Below are positions 1-8,948 of a stretch of 64,000 nt of DNA, one piece after another. The stretch covers positions 1,054,001 through 1,118,000 of the forward strand of contig NZ_CP047165.1 of assembly GCF_009833965.1 (NCBI RefSeq), in the 5' to 3' direction. This DNA is from Pelistega ratti. GTDB lineage: Bacteria; Pseudomonadota; Gammaproteobacteria; Burkholderiales; Burkholderiaceae_B. The position numbers and the translations under genes were made by a program. The notes beneath the pieces are model-generated. The model made no database searches and had not been told where the DNA came from. It worked only from the letters and a program-made list of their open reading frames with translations. Position 1 is the stretch's first letter. Each line of letters begins with the position of its first letter.

Positions 1-2
1 CG

Positions 3-305
3 CAGCAATTAGATTGGGCAATTCGCTATTGGGAAATGGCACGTCAGGTGCAACTACCCGTACCAGCTGATTTTGCTGATTTTCATGTGGATTATGAATT
101 TATGGGGTTACAGCGTAATCTTCGTATTCTTGGTGTTTTTGCTCGTCTTGCTATTCGTGATAACAAAAAGCACTACCTTAACCATATCCCTCGTGTTAAT
201 GCGTATGTACGACAAGTGGCAAATCGTTATCAGGTATTTAAACCATTATTACGCTTACTAGATCGACTCGATAATATTGATGAAAAAGTAGGCTATACCT
301 TCTAA
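3..305 (+). CDS. amgK: AmgK-like amino-sugar kinase, C-terminal part (partial)
   Basis: This is the last roughly 100 residues of an aminoglycoside-phosphotransferase-fold kinase. The reading frame is open from base 3 and continues upstream of the window, so the ATG at 36 is internal. The segment with GLQR, LRILGVFARL and a C-terminal YVRQVANRY/LLDRLD pattern matches the end of cell-wall amino-sugar kinases. AmgK phosphorylates MurNAc/GlcNAc at the anomeric carbon in peptidoglycan salvage. The assignment is strongly supported by murU starting 10 bp downstream, the standard amgK-murU order in Pseudomonas and betaproteobacteria. The catalytic residues lie outside the window, so the call rests on the C-terminus and on context. 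Confidence 0.8.
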   Translation, partial: QQLDWAIRYWEMARQVQLPVPADFADFHVDYEFMGLQRNLRILGVFARLAIRDNKKHYLNHIPRVNAYVRQVANRYQVFKPLLRLLDRLDNIDEKVGYTF

Positions 306-315
306 TAAATACGAT

Positions 316-1002
316 ATGAAAGCAATGATTTTAGCCGCAGGACGTGGCGAAAGAATGCGTCCTTTAACTGACCATTTACCCAAGCCTTTATTATCAGTAG
401 GTGGTAAGCCACTGATTGTTTGGCATATTGAACGCCTTGCTAAAGCAGGATTTTACGATATTGTGATTAACCATGCATGGCTTGGACACAAGTTTGAAGA
501 AATACTCGGCAATGGCAGTCATTTAAACGTTAATATCCACTATTCGCCAGAAGATACTGGCGGATTTGAAACAGCTGGGGGTATTGCTACCGCATTACCC
601 TTATTGGGATCCGCCCCCTTTCTTGTTATCAATGGTGATGTCTGGTGTGATTGGGATCCTATTGAAGCCTTAGCAAAGGCACAACAACTACAGCAGCAAC
701 AAGCAAAAGCATGGTTATTAATGGTCGATAATCCACTTCACCACCCATTAGGTGATTTTCATTTACAAAACAATGGTAAACTAGCGCAAGCTAGCGGTTC
801 AACAACACTCACCTTTGCGGGGATAGGTGTTTATGATCCCTCCTTATTTTCTGCATTGCCACCCAGAACAGTTGCTAAATTAGCACCCTTACTGCGTCAA
901 GCTATGCAAGAACAACAAGTACTTGGCACGCATTACAAAGGGCAATGGACTGATGTTGGGACACCTAGTCGATTACAAGAACTAGATGCTCAGCTTCATT
1001 AA
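316..1002 (+). CDS. murU: N-acetylmuramate alpha-1-phosphate uridylyltransferase MurU
   Basis: A 228-residue sugar nucleotidyltransferase of the NTP_transferase fold. The N-terminus carries the nucleotide-binding signature AAGRGERMRPLT followed by PKPLL (about residues 7-26). The metal-binding NGDVWCD segment lies near residue 106. MurU makes UDP-MurNAc from MurNAc-1-phosphate, bypassing de novo UDP-MurNAc synthesis and the fosfomycin target MurA. It is probably cotranscribed with the amgK-like gene 10 bp upstream. Related mannose-1-phosphate guanylyltransferases look similar, but the short length and the neighbour favour MurU. Confidence 0.88.
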   Translation: MKAMILAAGRGERMRPLTDHLPKPLLSVGGKPLIVWHIERLAKAGFYDIVINHAWLGHKFEEILGNGSHLNVNIHYSPEDTGGFETAGGIATALPLLGSAPFLVINGDVWCDWDPIEALAKAQQLQQQQAKAWLLMVDNPLHHPLGDFHLQNNGKLAQASGSTTLTFAGIGVYDPSLFSALPPRTVAKLAPLLRQAMQEQQVLGTHYKGQWTDVGTPSRLQELDAQLH

Positions 1003-1023
1003 TTCAAATTTAAAGGTTTATAC

Positions 1024-1767
1024 ATGTTTGGTTCATCAAAAAAACAAGTTCTCTTTAATCCTTCTAACTATCACTCTCGCCGCAGTCGTCGTATGCCGAG
1101 ATGGTTAATGACATTTTTAGCTGGTATCATTATTGGAAGTGGTGGCTTTTGGTTCTTACAAACTAATTATGTTCCTCAACGTATTAGTATCGAAGAATCT
1201 AACCGTTTACAGCACAGCATTAGTGAGCTTGAACAAGAGAAAAATACCCTTCAACGTCAATTAGTAGAAACACAATCTGCCTTAACAGAAAGTAGGAGTA
1301 AGATCCAACAACTACAAGCGACTACCTCTTCACGTCCTGTTCCCACTGTAGCAGAGATAGCGCCCATACAAAATACACAAGACAACACTCCGCTAGATTT
1401 ATCTAAATTGACGATTAATGTTCAATCGGCTAACTTTACAGGTAGTCGTGGTAAATTAAACTATGATTTAACCTTAAACAAATCAATGCTTCAAGCACCT
1501 GATGTATCTGTACAAATTGCCATAACCACAACAGGTCAATACATCAATAAAAATAAAGGATTTGAACAATTTCCTGCTATTTCTGCCGTGATTGGAGAAT
1601 CCTCTCGTTTGCAAGGTAGTTTTACCTTTGATAAGAAACCTACCCTAACGCCTCAAGCCGTGGACATTAGAATTATTGATGCCAAAACCCGTAAAGTCTT
1701 AGCCACACAATCTTTCTCTGTAGCACCTGTTGAGGTAGAGGCCGTCACACAGACAACAGGAAATTAA
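1024..1767 (+). CDS. Membrane-anchored coiled-coil protein, DUF6776-like
   Basis: A 247-residue protein of unknown function. It has a basic N-terminal cytoplasmic segment (about residues 1-28, with RRSRRMPR), one membrane helix (about 29-47), a predicted coiled coil rich in E/Q/L (about 58-103), a Thr/Pro linker, and a C-terminal beta-rich domain (about 128-235). The layout resembles the DUF6776 family of Burkholderiales, which I recall rather than verified. It starts 21 bp after murU, so it is probably in the same operon. An envelope role is inferred from topology and neighbours only. Confidence 0.6.
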   Translation: MFGSSKKQVLFNPSNYHSRRSRRMPRWLMTFLAGIIIGSGGFWFLQTNYVPQRISIEESNRLQHSISELEQEKNTLQRQLVETQSALTESRSKIQQLQATTSSRPVPTVAEIAPIQNTQDNTPLDLSKLTINVQSANFTGSRGKLNYDLTLNKSMLQAPDVSVQIAITTTGQYINKNKGFEQFPAISAVIGESSRLQGSFTFDKKPTLTPQAVDIRIIDAKTRKVLATQSFSVAPVEVEAVTQTTGN

Positions 1768-1847
1768 TTTCAAATGATTTCCTAATAAACGTTACAAAGT
1801 AATAGTTTGGTATGATGAGTTACCTAAAAATTTAATAGGATAGCAAC

Positions 1848-2564
1848 ATGATGACAACCAATAAACCACTGACCAAGATTATGGTCGTCGATGATGATCC
1901 TGATTTACGTCAATTACTTGCACAATACCTTAACCGCCACGGTTACGATACATTATTGGTCGATGATTGCAATGATCTCTTCCAACGTATCACTAAATTT
2001 AGCCCAGATCTTATCGTGCTAGACCGTATGCTACCCAGTGGTGATGGGGTAGAAGCGTGCCGTAATTTACGCGCTCACAATGAAGATATTCCAATTATTC
2101 TTCTAACAGGGCGTGATGAAACCGCAGATCGTATTATTGGTTTAGAGTCTGGTGCTGATGATTATATTGGTAAACCTTTTGATCCTCGTGAATTATTAGC
2201 ACGCATTGAAACCGTTCTTCGCCGTAAAAAAGGGCCTTCTTCTCTCATCAAAGAAGTACCTATTAACTTTGGGCCTTTTACCTTTGATCCAGCAAAACGT
2301 CAGCTCCTCAAAGGAGATACCGTGGTCAAGCTAACAGGTGGTGAAATTAACTTACTTGAAGCCTTTGTTAAAAATCCTAGCAAACCCTTATCCCGTGAGC
2401 GTTTACTCGCATTAGCGCGTGACGATGATGAAGGAGAACGTAATGACCGAGCCATTGATATTGCTATTCTCAGATTACGTAGAGCGCTAGAAGATGACCC
2501 TAAAGACCCTCGTTGGATTCAAACGGTTTGGGGGATTGGATACCGTTTTTCCCCTAATGCTTAG
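1848..2564 (+). CDS. OmpR/PhoB-family response regulator
   Basis: A 238-residue two-domain regulator. The receiver domain (about residues 10-122) has the acidic pair VVDDDPD, a phospho-acceptor Asp59 in the segment VLDRMLP, the conserved Thr in LLTGRDE, and Lys in GKPFDPRELLAR. The C-terminal winged helix (about 140-236) ends with the usual WIQTVWGIGYRF. It is paralogous to the regulator at 28114-28866 in this window, with which it shares the FGPFTF/FGPYTL and TVWG(I/M)GY segments. The cognate kinase is probably the gene 63 bp downstream, although a hairpin lies between them. Targets are not evident. Confidence 0.88.
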   Translation: MMTTNKPLTKIMVVDDDPDLRQLLAQYLNRHGYDTLLVDDCNDLFQRITKFSPDLIVLDRMLPSGDGVEACRNLRAHNEDIPIILLTGRDETADRIIGLESGADDYIGKPFDPRELLARIETVLRRKKGPSSLIKEVPINFGPFTFDPAKRQLLKGDTVVKLTGGEINLLEAFVKNPSKPLSRERLLALARDDDEGERNDRAIDIAILRLRRALEDDPKDPRWIQTVWGIGYRFSPNA

Positions 2565-2581
2565 GTCTTATACTCTACTAG

Positions 2582-2606
2582 AAAGTCCTCTCTTCTGAGG
2601 ACTTTT
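2582..2606 (+). terminator. Hairpin between response regulator and kinase
   Basis: A perfect 9-bp stem AAAGTCCTC/GAGGACTTT with a 6-nt loop, followed only by TTTTCGC. The T-tract is short, so it may be a weak terminator or an attenuator that lowers kinase expression relative to the regulator. Confidence 0.5.
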
Positions 2607-2627
2607 CGCATTTATATAATATGTAGT

Positions 2628-4190
2628 ATGACAAAAATGAAATTTTCTCCTTTTAAATCATTTTTCCCTCTTAGTATCCGTAGTCAAATTATTTTGATGA
2701 TACTGGGTACAATTATTCTTGTACAAAGTGCTGCTCTTTATGCAGGTACTTATTTTAAGGAAAAATTCTTAGAAGATATTGTTTCTAAGCATCTTACCAC
2801 CAGTATCCAGATTATCCGCTCTGCAGTCGCCCTACTTCCACCTGAGGAACGAGCAACATTTATTCGACACTCCTCAAGAGGGAAATGGTCATTATGGACA
2901 AGAGAATTACCGCAAGCCTTTAGTAATAATCGCTCTCAGCCACATCGTCTCTCTAAACGAAATAATTTGAGTAATCATTTTTTTAGTGATGATCATCTAC
3001 CATCTGATAGACCACAAGCACCCTCTATCTTACAGCAGTTATTTCCTAACTTAAAAGAAAATACACAACCTAAAACACAACGACAAGCACTTCTTCGATT
3101 TACCGAAAATGAGCCTACCCCTCTTTTATTTAGTCCTGTTATGCGTCAGGATCTTAAAAAATTCATTGACAAAATCAATGCTAATTTAGATGATGGTACG
3201 CGTGTAGGGCTATCTATTCGGGATAATATTCCCTTGATGTACCTCTCTTTACAACCCGAATATAATCCTTTTAAAGATACTCTTATTAAAGAGTGGTTAG
3301 TGATTCCCTTAGACGATATTGAACCGGTAGAAGGCGGTATCTTCTTACTAGCATGGCTAATTATGACCGGCTTACTCATTCTTTGTGCCGTTTACTTTAG
3401 CTGGCGAATTACCACCCCATTAATGCGATTAAGTCAATCTGCTGACCAACTTGCCAAAGGAATTCACGTTAAAGTTGTTCCTGCTGGTCCTTATGAAACC
3501 AAAAAGCTTGGTGAACGATTTAATGCAATGCTCAACTCACTAGAACAAGCTAAAACCGTTCAACAAACCTTACTAGCAGGCTTACCCCATGACCTCAAAG
3601 GCCCACTAGCAAGAATGCGTTTACGCTTAGAAATGACAGATGATGAATTTCTTAAACAAGGAATGAGTAATGATGTTCAAGAAATGCAAAATATTATTGA
3701 ACAATTTATCTCTTATGTGCGTGGTTCTGACCCTGCACGATATAATTTTATTCCTTTAGATATAAACAAATGGTTAGACGAACGTATTAACGCATGGCAA
3801 CAAGCGGGAACAGATATTTCCCTCAAAGCCTTACCAAAAGAAACGCTTCATATTTCTGGCGATACTTTATCACTAGGACGTATGATTGATAATATTATTG
3901 GTAATGCCTTAAAACATGGTAAACCACCTATTGATGTTTATCTCTACAAAAAAGATAAGCAGGTATTACTCTCTATCTGTGATCATGGCCCGGGTATTCC
4001 AGAAGATCGCCGAGAAGAAGCATTGCGTGCATTTTCTCGCTTAGACTCAGCACGAACCAAAACAGGTAGTGTCGGCTTAGGATTAGCATTAGTAGAAACC
4101 ATTGTACATGCCCATAAAGGAACATTATCATTGGATTCACATAAACCATGTGGTTTAAAAATCAACATTCTACTACCACTGATAGCATAA
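2628..4190 (+). CDS. Membrane sensor histidine kinase (EnvZ-like)
   Basis: A 520-residue sensor kinase. It has a first membrane helix near residues 18-40, a large periplasmic region (about 41-235) with a low-complexity basic/Ser stretch, a second helix (about 236-258), then HAMP and the dimerisation domain. The phospho-acceptor is His321 in LPHDLKGPLARMR, where the usual Arg-Thr after HDL is Lys-Gly. The ATPase domain has the N box NIIGNALKHG, the G1 box DHGPGIP and the G2 box GSVGLGLALV. It most likely phosphorylates the regulator encoded just upstream. The kinase at 28876-30276 is a paralogue. The periplasmic domain is longer than that of EnvZ, so the signal may differ. Confidence 0.85.
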   Translation: MTKMKFSPFKSFFPLSIRSQIILMILGTIILVQSAALYAGTYFKEKFLEDIVSKHLTTSIQIIRSAVALLPPEERATFIRHSSRGKWSLWTRELPQAFSNNRSQPHRLSKRNNLSNHFFSDDHLPSDRPQAPSILQQLFPNLKENTQPKTQRQALLRFTENEPTPLLFSPVMRQDLKKFIDKINANLDDGTRVGLSIRDNIPLMYLSLQPEYNPFKDTLIKEWLVIPLDDIEPVEGGIFLLAWLIMTGLLILCAVYFSWRITTPLMRLSQSADQLAKGIHVKVVPAGPYETKKLGERFNAMLNSLEQAKTVQQTLLAGLPHDLKGPLARMRLRLEMTDDEFLKQGMSNDVQEMQNIIEQFISYVRGSDPARYNFIPLDINKWLDERINAWQQAGTDISLKALPKETLHISGDTLSLGRMIDNIIGNALKHGKPPIDVYLYKKDKQVLLSICDHGPGIPEDRREEALRAFSRLDSARTKTGSVGLGLALVETIVHAHKGTLSLDSHKPCGLKINILLPLIA

Positions 4191-4199
4191 CGATAAAAA

Positions 4200-4234
4200 G
4201 GGATAGTCTATTGGGACTATCCCCTTATTTTTTT
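4200..4234 (+). terminator. Rho-independent terminator after the kinase gene
   Basis: Stem GGGATAGTC/GACTATCCC with a 6-nt loop, followed by CTTATTTTTTT. It lies 10 bp after the kinase stop and ends this operon before glnS. Confidence 0.9.
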
Positions 4235-4270
4235 AGCTAGTAAAGCAATTTAAACACACCCTAAATCCTA

Positions 4271-4298
4271 TTACAGGACAGATATTCTGTACTATAAT
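4271..4298 (+). promoter_or_regulatory. Putative sigma70 promoter of glnS
   Basis: TTACAG at 4271-4276 and a consensus TATAAT at 4293-4298, separated by 16 bp and placed 39 bp before the glnS start. Confidence 0.5.
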
Positions 4299-4336
4299 GT
4301 AGAATTATGCTTATTTTTTTACTATAGTTGATTAAT

Positions 4337-6097
4337 ATGTCAATCCATCATTCTGAAACACCTGTTTCTAATTTTTTACGCACTATTATTGAAAATGATT
4401 TAAGTGCTGATCGCTTTGAAGGTAAACGTTGGGCTGGTGTTCCCGGCCCTGCTGCTGTTCAAGAAAAAGGGGCAAAAGACCCTGCTCGTATTCGTACACG
4501 CTTTCCCCCTGAACCCAATGGATATTTACATATTGGTCATGCCAAAAGCATCATTATTAATTTTGGTCTAGCTCGTGATTATGGTGGGTTATGTCATTTA
4601 CGTTTTGATGACACCAATCCTGAAAAAGAAGATCAAGAATATGTTGATACCATTCAAGATTCTGTTAAGTGGTTAGGATTTGATTGGGAAAACAAAGATA
4701 AAAACTACTGTAATCTTTACTTTGCCAGTGATTATTTTGAGTATATGTATGAGTTTGCCATCGCCTTAATCAAAAATGGTGATGCGTATATTGACCAACA
4801 AAGTCCAGAAGAAATGCGTCAAACTCGTGGCACACTCACAGAGCCGGGAATAGATTCTCCTTGGCGAAATCGTCCTATTGAAGAATCACTCACCCTCTTT
4901 CAAGAGATGCGTGAGGGAAAACATCCTAATGGTAGCATGGCATTACGAGCAAAAATCAATATGCAGTCACCCAATATCAATATGCGTGACCCTGTGATTT
5001 ATCGTATTCGCCATGCCGCACATCATCGTACAGGCGACAAATGGTCTATCTATCCTATGTACACCTATGCTCACCCTATTGAAGATGCACTTGAAGGGAT
5101 TACACATAGTTTCTGTACATTAGAGTTTGAAGATCAACGCCCTTTTTATGATTGGTTATTAGCAAAACTATCTGAGTTAGGATTATTACGTCATCCATTA
5201 CCTCATCAATATGAATTTTCACGTCTCAATATTAAGCATATTGTGACAAGTAAACGTAAACTTCTCCAACTCGTGAATGAAGGCTTTGTAAACGGTTGGG
5301 ACGATCCACGTATGCCAACCATTGTTGGGTTACGTCGTCGTGGTTATACACCAGCCTCTTTACGCTTATTTGTTGAACGATTAGGGGTATCTAAGTCAGA
5401 TTCTCATATTGATTACAGCGTACTTGAACAAGCCTTACGCGATGATTTAGACCCTATCGCACCACGTGCAGTAGCTGTGCTTGATCCTATCAAATTAGTC
5501 ATTACTAATTTACCAGAAGATTACGAAGAGGCTTGCTTTGCCCCTATTAATCCCCATCAACCCGAGGCAGGTCGCCGTGAATTCCCTCTCACACGAGAAT
5601 TATGGATTGAGCGAGACGATTTCCGCGAAGATCCACCTAAAAAATATTTCCGCCTCTTCCCCGGTAACACCGTTCGTCTAAAATATGCTTATGTGGTTCG
5701 TTGCACAGGTTTTGTGAAAAATGAGCAAGGCGAGGTAACCGAGGTACACGTAGAGTATATTCCTGATACTAAGAGCGGTACACCCGGGTCGGACAGTATT
5801 AAAGTTAAGGGCAATATCACATGGGTCAGCACAAAATATGCAGTACCTGCCACTGTTAATCTATACGATAGATTATTTACGGATCCAGCACCTGATAGTG
5901 GAGATAAGAATTTCCTTGATTACCTTAACCCCAACTCACTGACACAAGTACAAGCATGGTTAGAGCCGGGAATTGACACAACGGCTGGTCATCAATGGCA
6001 ATTTGAACGCTTGGGCTACTTTATTGCAGATCCTGACTCTACAAAAGAAAAACCAATTATCAACCGTAGCGTAACCTTACGCGATTCTTGGGTATAA
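4337..6097 (+). CDS. glnS: Glutamine--tRNA ligase
   Basis: Class I aminoacyl-tRNA synthetase that charges tRNA-Gln. It has the HIGH-type motif in PPEPNGYLHIGHAKS near residue 55 and the KMSKS-equivalent VTSKRKLLQL near residue 300. The C-terminal anticodon-binding beta-barrels follow, including the typical LFP and LKYAYVV segments. A TTG-initiated extension to 4328 is possible, but ATG at 4337 gives the usual N-terminus and about 586 residues. The gene has its own putative promoter, and a terminator precedes it. GlnRS is typical of gamma- and betaproteobacteria. Confidence 0.96.
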   Translation: MSIHHSETPVSNFLRTIIENDLSADRFEGKRWAGVPGPAAVQEKGAKDPARIRTRFPPEPNGYLHIGHAKSIIINFGLARDYGGLCHLRFDDTNPEKEDQEYVDTIQDSVKWLGFDWENKDKNYCNLYFASDYFEYMYEFAIALIKNGDAYIDQQSPEEMRQTRGTLTEPGIDSPWRNRPIEESLTLFQEMREGKHPNGSMALRAKINMQSPNINMRDPVIYRIRHAAHHRTGDKWSIYPMYTYAHPIEDALEGITHSFCTLEFEDQRPFYDWLLAKLSELGLLRHPLPHQYEFSRLNIKHIVTSKRKLLQLVNEGFVNGWDDPRMPTIVGLRRRGYTPASLRLFVERLGVSKSDSHIDYSVLEQALRDDLDPIAPRAVAVLDPIKLVITNLPEDYEEACFAPINPHQPEAGRREFPLTRELWIERDDFREDPPKKYFRLFPGNTVRLKYAYVVRCTGFVKNEQGEVTEVHVEYIPDTKSGTPGSDSIKVKGNITWVSTKYAVPATVNLYDRLFTDPAPDSGDKNFLDYLNPNSLTQVQAWLEPGIDTTAGHQWQFERLGYFIADPDSTKEKPIINRSVTLRDSWV

Positions 6098-6109
6098 CGT
6101 GAATCTATT

Positions 6110-6838
6110 ATGAGCAAACATATTTTAGAAATAAAAAGTAGTCATCTTTTTACCTTACGTCTTATCCTTAAAACAACAGACTTTAGCGCTATTGTTAAAA
6201 CACTTCAGGATAGGCTTCAAGAAACAGGTAGTCTATTTGAAGGTGAAAGTATCGTGATTGATGCCTATGGTATTGTACAACCCTTGCCTTGGCGAAAACT
6301 TGCCGATGTACTAGAACAGCATCACCTTAAAATATTGGGGATCTATACGAATGAACGGCTTTCACCCAGTGTTATTGAACAAGGGTTTAATACCATTGAA
6401 TTAGGGGCACCATCAGAAAAAGAATCCATCGTTGAAGTACCCAAAGCATCAGAAGCACCTCAACAGACTACAAGTACCCCTATCACTACTTCTACAACGG
6501 CCAATCCCTCTTTAATCGTTGATCGTCAACTACGTTCTGGTGAGCGTATTTATGCACAGGGTAGTGATTTAATCGTAATTGGTAATGTAGGACATGGGGC
6601 TGAAATCATTGCTGATGGCAATATTCATGTCTATGGACATCTTTTTGGACGTGCGATTGCTGGTGCTAAAGGGGACGATACGGCAAGGATTTTTACCACT
6701 TATTTAGATCCTCAACTCGTTGCGATTGCAGGTATCTATCGTTTATTTGATGGAGAAAACCCTATTGCCGAACTTAAAAAGCCTGTTATAGTCAGTCTTC
6801 ACCAAGAATCACTGACTTTTCAAGCAATTAAGTTCTAA
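6110..6838 (+). CDS. minC: Septum site-determining protein MinC
   Basis: A 242-residue inhibitor of FtsZ assembly. The N-terminal domain is about residues 1-105, followed by a Thr/Ser/Pro linker (about 108-135). The C-terminal beta-helix domain starts at RQLRSGERIYAQGSDL and contains the conserved GNVGHGAEIIADGNIHVYG segment that binds MinD. It is followed by minD and minE, completing the Min system. It starts 12 bp after glnS, so read-through from glnS is possible. Confidence 0.95.
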   Translation: MSKHILEIKSSHLFTLRLILKTTDFSAIVKTLQDRLQETGSLFEGESIVIDAYGIVQPLPWRKLADVLEQHHLKILGIYTNERLSPSVIEQGFNTIELGAPSEKESIVEVPKASEAPQQTTSTPITTSTTANPSLIVDRQLRSGERIYAQGSDLIVIGNVGHGAEIIADGNIHVYGHLFGRAIAGAKGDDTARIFTTYLDPQLVAIAGIYRLFDGENPIAELKKPVIVSLHQESLTFQAIKF

Positions 6839-6949
6839 CCATTAGCCATACTTTATGATTGAGCAAACTTATTAAGAATCCTTGTTTTAATAGCAAAAAA
6901 ATATTTTTTGCGTTAAGATTAAGACTAAATTAACTTAGGAAAACTATTC

Positions 6950-7765
6950 ATGTCACGTGTAATTGTTGTTACTTCTGGTAAAGGTGGTGTTGGTAAAACG
7001 ACCACTAGCGCAAGCTTTGCTACTGGCTTAGCGATGAAAGGTCATAAAACAGTCGTTATTGACTTTGATGTTGGTTTGCGTAATCTTGACCTTATTATGG
7101 GATGTGAACGCCGTGTTGTTTATGATTTTGTCAATGTTATTCATGGTGAAGCCACACTTAACCAAGCCCTAATTAAGGATAAAAATTTAGAAAACCTGTT
7201 TATTTTGCCTGCCTCTCAAACGCGTGATAAAGATGCTCTTACCAAAGAGGGTGTCGCTAAGGTTATTGAAGACCTTAAAACCATGGGATTTGAATACATT
7301 GTATGTGATTCACCAGCAGGGATTGAAACAGGTGCATTAATGGCATTGTACTTTGCTGATGATGCCCTCGTCGTCACAAACCCTGAGGTCTCTTCTGTTC
7401 GAGATTCTGATCGTATTTTAGGTATCTTACAAGCAAAAAGTAAACGAGCAGAAGAAGGTGCAGATCCTGTTAAGACTTTCCTTGTGATTACACGCTACAA
7501 TCCTAAACGTGTAGAAGATGGCGAGATGCTTTCTATCGAAGATATTAACGATATTCTTCATATTAATCTTATCGGGGTAACACCTGAGTCATCTGATATT
7601 TTACAGGCATCTAACACGGGTGTTCCTGTTATTCTTCATATGAAAGAAAGTGATGTTGCACAAGCCTATTCTGATATTGTTGATCGTTACTTAGGTAAAG
7701 AACTCCCCTTACGTTTTACAGAATATGTAAAACCTAGTTTTCTCAAAAAACTATTTGGAGGATAA
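6950..7765 (+). CDS. minD: Septum site-determining ATPase MinD
   Basis: A 271-residue ParA/MinD-type ATPase. The deviant Walker A motif GKGGVGKT lies at residues 10-17 with signature Lys11 and Lys16. The C-terminus SFLKKLFGG is the amphipathic membrane-targeting helix. MinD recruits MinC to the membrane and is released by MinE. There is a 111-bp gap after minC and a 3-bp gap to minE. An A/T-rich stretch just upstream could hold a minDE promoter, but no clear consensus is visible. Confidence 0.97.
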   Translation: MSRVIVVTSGKGGVGKTTTSASFATGLAMKGHKTVVIDFDVGLRNLDLIMGCERRVVYDFVNVIHGEATLNQALIKDKNLENLFILPASQTRDKDALTKEGVAKVIEDLKTMGFEYIVCDSPAGIETGALMALYFADDALVVTNPEVSSVRDSDRILGILQAKSKRAEEGADPVKTFLVITRYNPKRVEDGEMLSIEDINDILHINLIGVTPESSDILQASNTGVPVILHMKESDVAQAYSDIVDRYLGKELPLRFTEYVKPSFLKKLFGG

Positions 7766-7768
7766 GTT

Positions 7769-8047
7769 ATGTCATTTTTTAGTTTTTTCCTTGGAGAAAA
7801 AAAGAAAAGTAATGCGGTTGCCAAAGAACGCTTAAAGTTGATTCTTGTTCGTGACCGTGAAACAGATGATACCCCTGATTTCTTACCAAAATTACAGCAA
7901 GAATTAATTGATGTTATTTCTAAATACATCAAAATTAATGCTGATGATATTAAAGTCAATCTGGATCGCCAAGACTCCCTAGAAGTGCTTGAAGTCAAAA
8001 TTGAAATGTCACCAGAAGAAATGGCAGCTGCACGTGTAAATCCTTAA
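7769..8047 (+). CDS. minE: Cell division topological specificity factor MinE
   Basis: A 92-residue MinE. The N-terminal membrane-targeting and anti-MinCD segment ([26 protein letters not shown]) is followed by the dimerising beta domain with DILVRDR-like and LEVKIEM strands. It stimulates the MinD ATPase to drive pole-to-pole oscillation. It starts 3 bp after the minD stop codon, so translation is likely coupled. Confidence 0.96.
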   Translation: MSFFSFFLGEKKKSNAVAKERLKLILVRDRETDDTPDFLPKLQQELIDVISKYIKINADDIKVNLDRQDSLEVLEVKIEMSPEEMAAARVNP

Positions 8048-8075
8048 CACAGGCAACATATTATTAAATAAAACA

Positions 8076-8111
8076 ATTACCCCCATTATTAGTCGCTAAT
8101 ACTGGGGTAAT
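8076..8111. terminator. Hairpin between minE and the convergent glycosyltransferase gene
   Basis: Stem ATTACCCC/GGGGTAAT enclosing a smaller ATTAG/CTAAT hairpin. It sits between two convergent genes and lacks a strong T-tract, so it is a likely bidirectional 3' end rather than a classic terminator. Confidence 0.55.
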
Positions 8112-8129
8112 ATATTTATCCCCTACCCT

Positions 8130-8948
8130 CTATTGCCAAGGTAGTTTTCCACCATGTAAGCGTTGATTTGTTTTACCCATTTGTACTAACAGTTGTTTTA
8201 AACTGTCTTCTATATCTGGAACAGAAGCTGATAACTTACTGATAATACTACAAAAATAACGAGAAACATCAACGACATAATTCACCGTATATTGATGACT
8301 ACACGCCATTTTGCCATTTAGCGCAATAATTTTATTGTAAACATGGCGATCATTACCAAAACCAGAATACCAACTTTGTGCTAACTTTAAAGCAAAATCT
8401 CGCTTAATCGAATAGCAATTTGCATCTATACCACAAAAGGGAAGAGGCATTGTCACCTGCACTTCTTGATATTGATAGATAAATTTAAACTGGCAGGATT
8501 GATGATTATGAATACCATATAAACCGATAGACTCAAAATCATCATTACAAATAAAGTTTCCTTGTGGGTCTATAAATTTGCGTAAACTATAAGCAACATC
8601 TAAGGTAGTATCTTGCTGATGGCATCGTACTAACTGTTCAATATGATGTGCATCATACCAATTATCATCATCAAGATAACAGATAATATCCTCTTTAACC
8701 AAAAAAGGAGCAACCGCATTAATACTACTATTAAACATATTATTTGCACCCGTATTCATGGGTAAATAAATAATAGTGACATCAGAATAGATTGGAGAAT
8801 GCAATAATTGTTGTACGGCAGAAAAATATTGCTCACCATCAACAAAAATATAATGTGTACAAGGGTATGTTTGTGCCTTAACACTTTGTACGGCTCTTAG
8901 TAAACTTTCTCTCCCTATTGTCGCAGTAATAACAGCAACACTTGTCAT
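8130..8948 (-). CDS. Family 2-type glycosyltransferase
   Basis: A 272-residue GT-A fold glycosyltransferase. The N-terminal nucleotide-sugar segment VAVITATIGRESLLRAVQSV is followed by the metal-binding triad in CYLDDDNWY (about residue 110) and a later acceptor region with WYSGFGNDR. A good Shine-Dalgarno (AGAGGAT) precedes the ATG. It stands alone between the min operon and an AT-rich 389-bp gap, which suggests an accessory gene for surface polysaccharide or LPS decoration. Donor and acceptor cannot be inferred. Confidence 0.75.
   Translation of the reverse strand: MTSVAVITATIGRESLLRAVQSVKAQTYPCTHYIFVDGEQYFSAVQQLLHSPIYSDVTIIYLPMNTGANNMFNSSINAVAPFLVKEDIICYLDDDNWYDAHHIEQLVRCHQQDTTLDVAYSLRKFIDPQGNFICNDDFESIGLYGIHNHQSCQFKFIYQYQEVQVTMPLPFCGIDANCYSIKRDFALKLAQSWYSGFGNDRHVYNKIIALNGKMACSHQYTVNYVVDVSRYFCSIISKLSASVPDIEDSLKQLLVQMGKTNQRLHGGKLPWQ

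Noticed and set aside
1792..1816. TTACAA/TATGAT promoter for the first response regulator
   Set aside because: The spacing is only 13 bp, too short for sigma70. The TATGAT alone may still be a -10.
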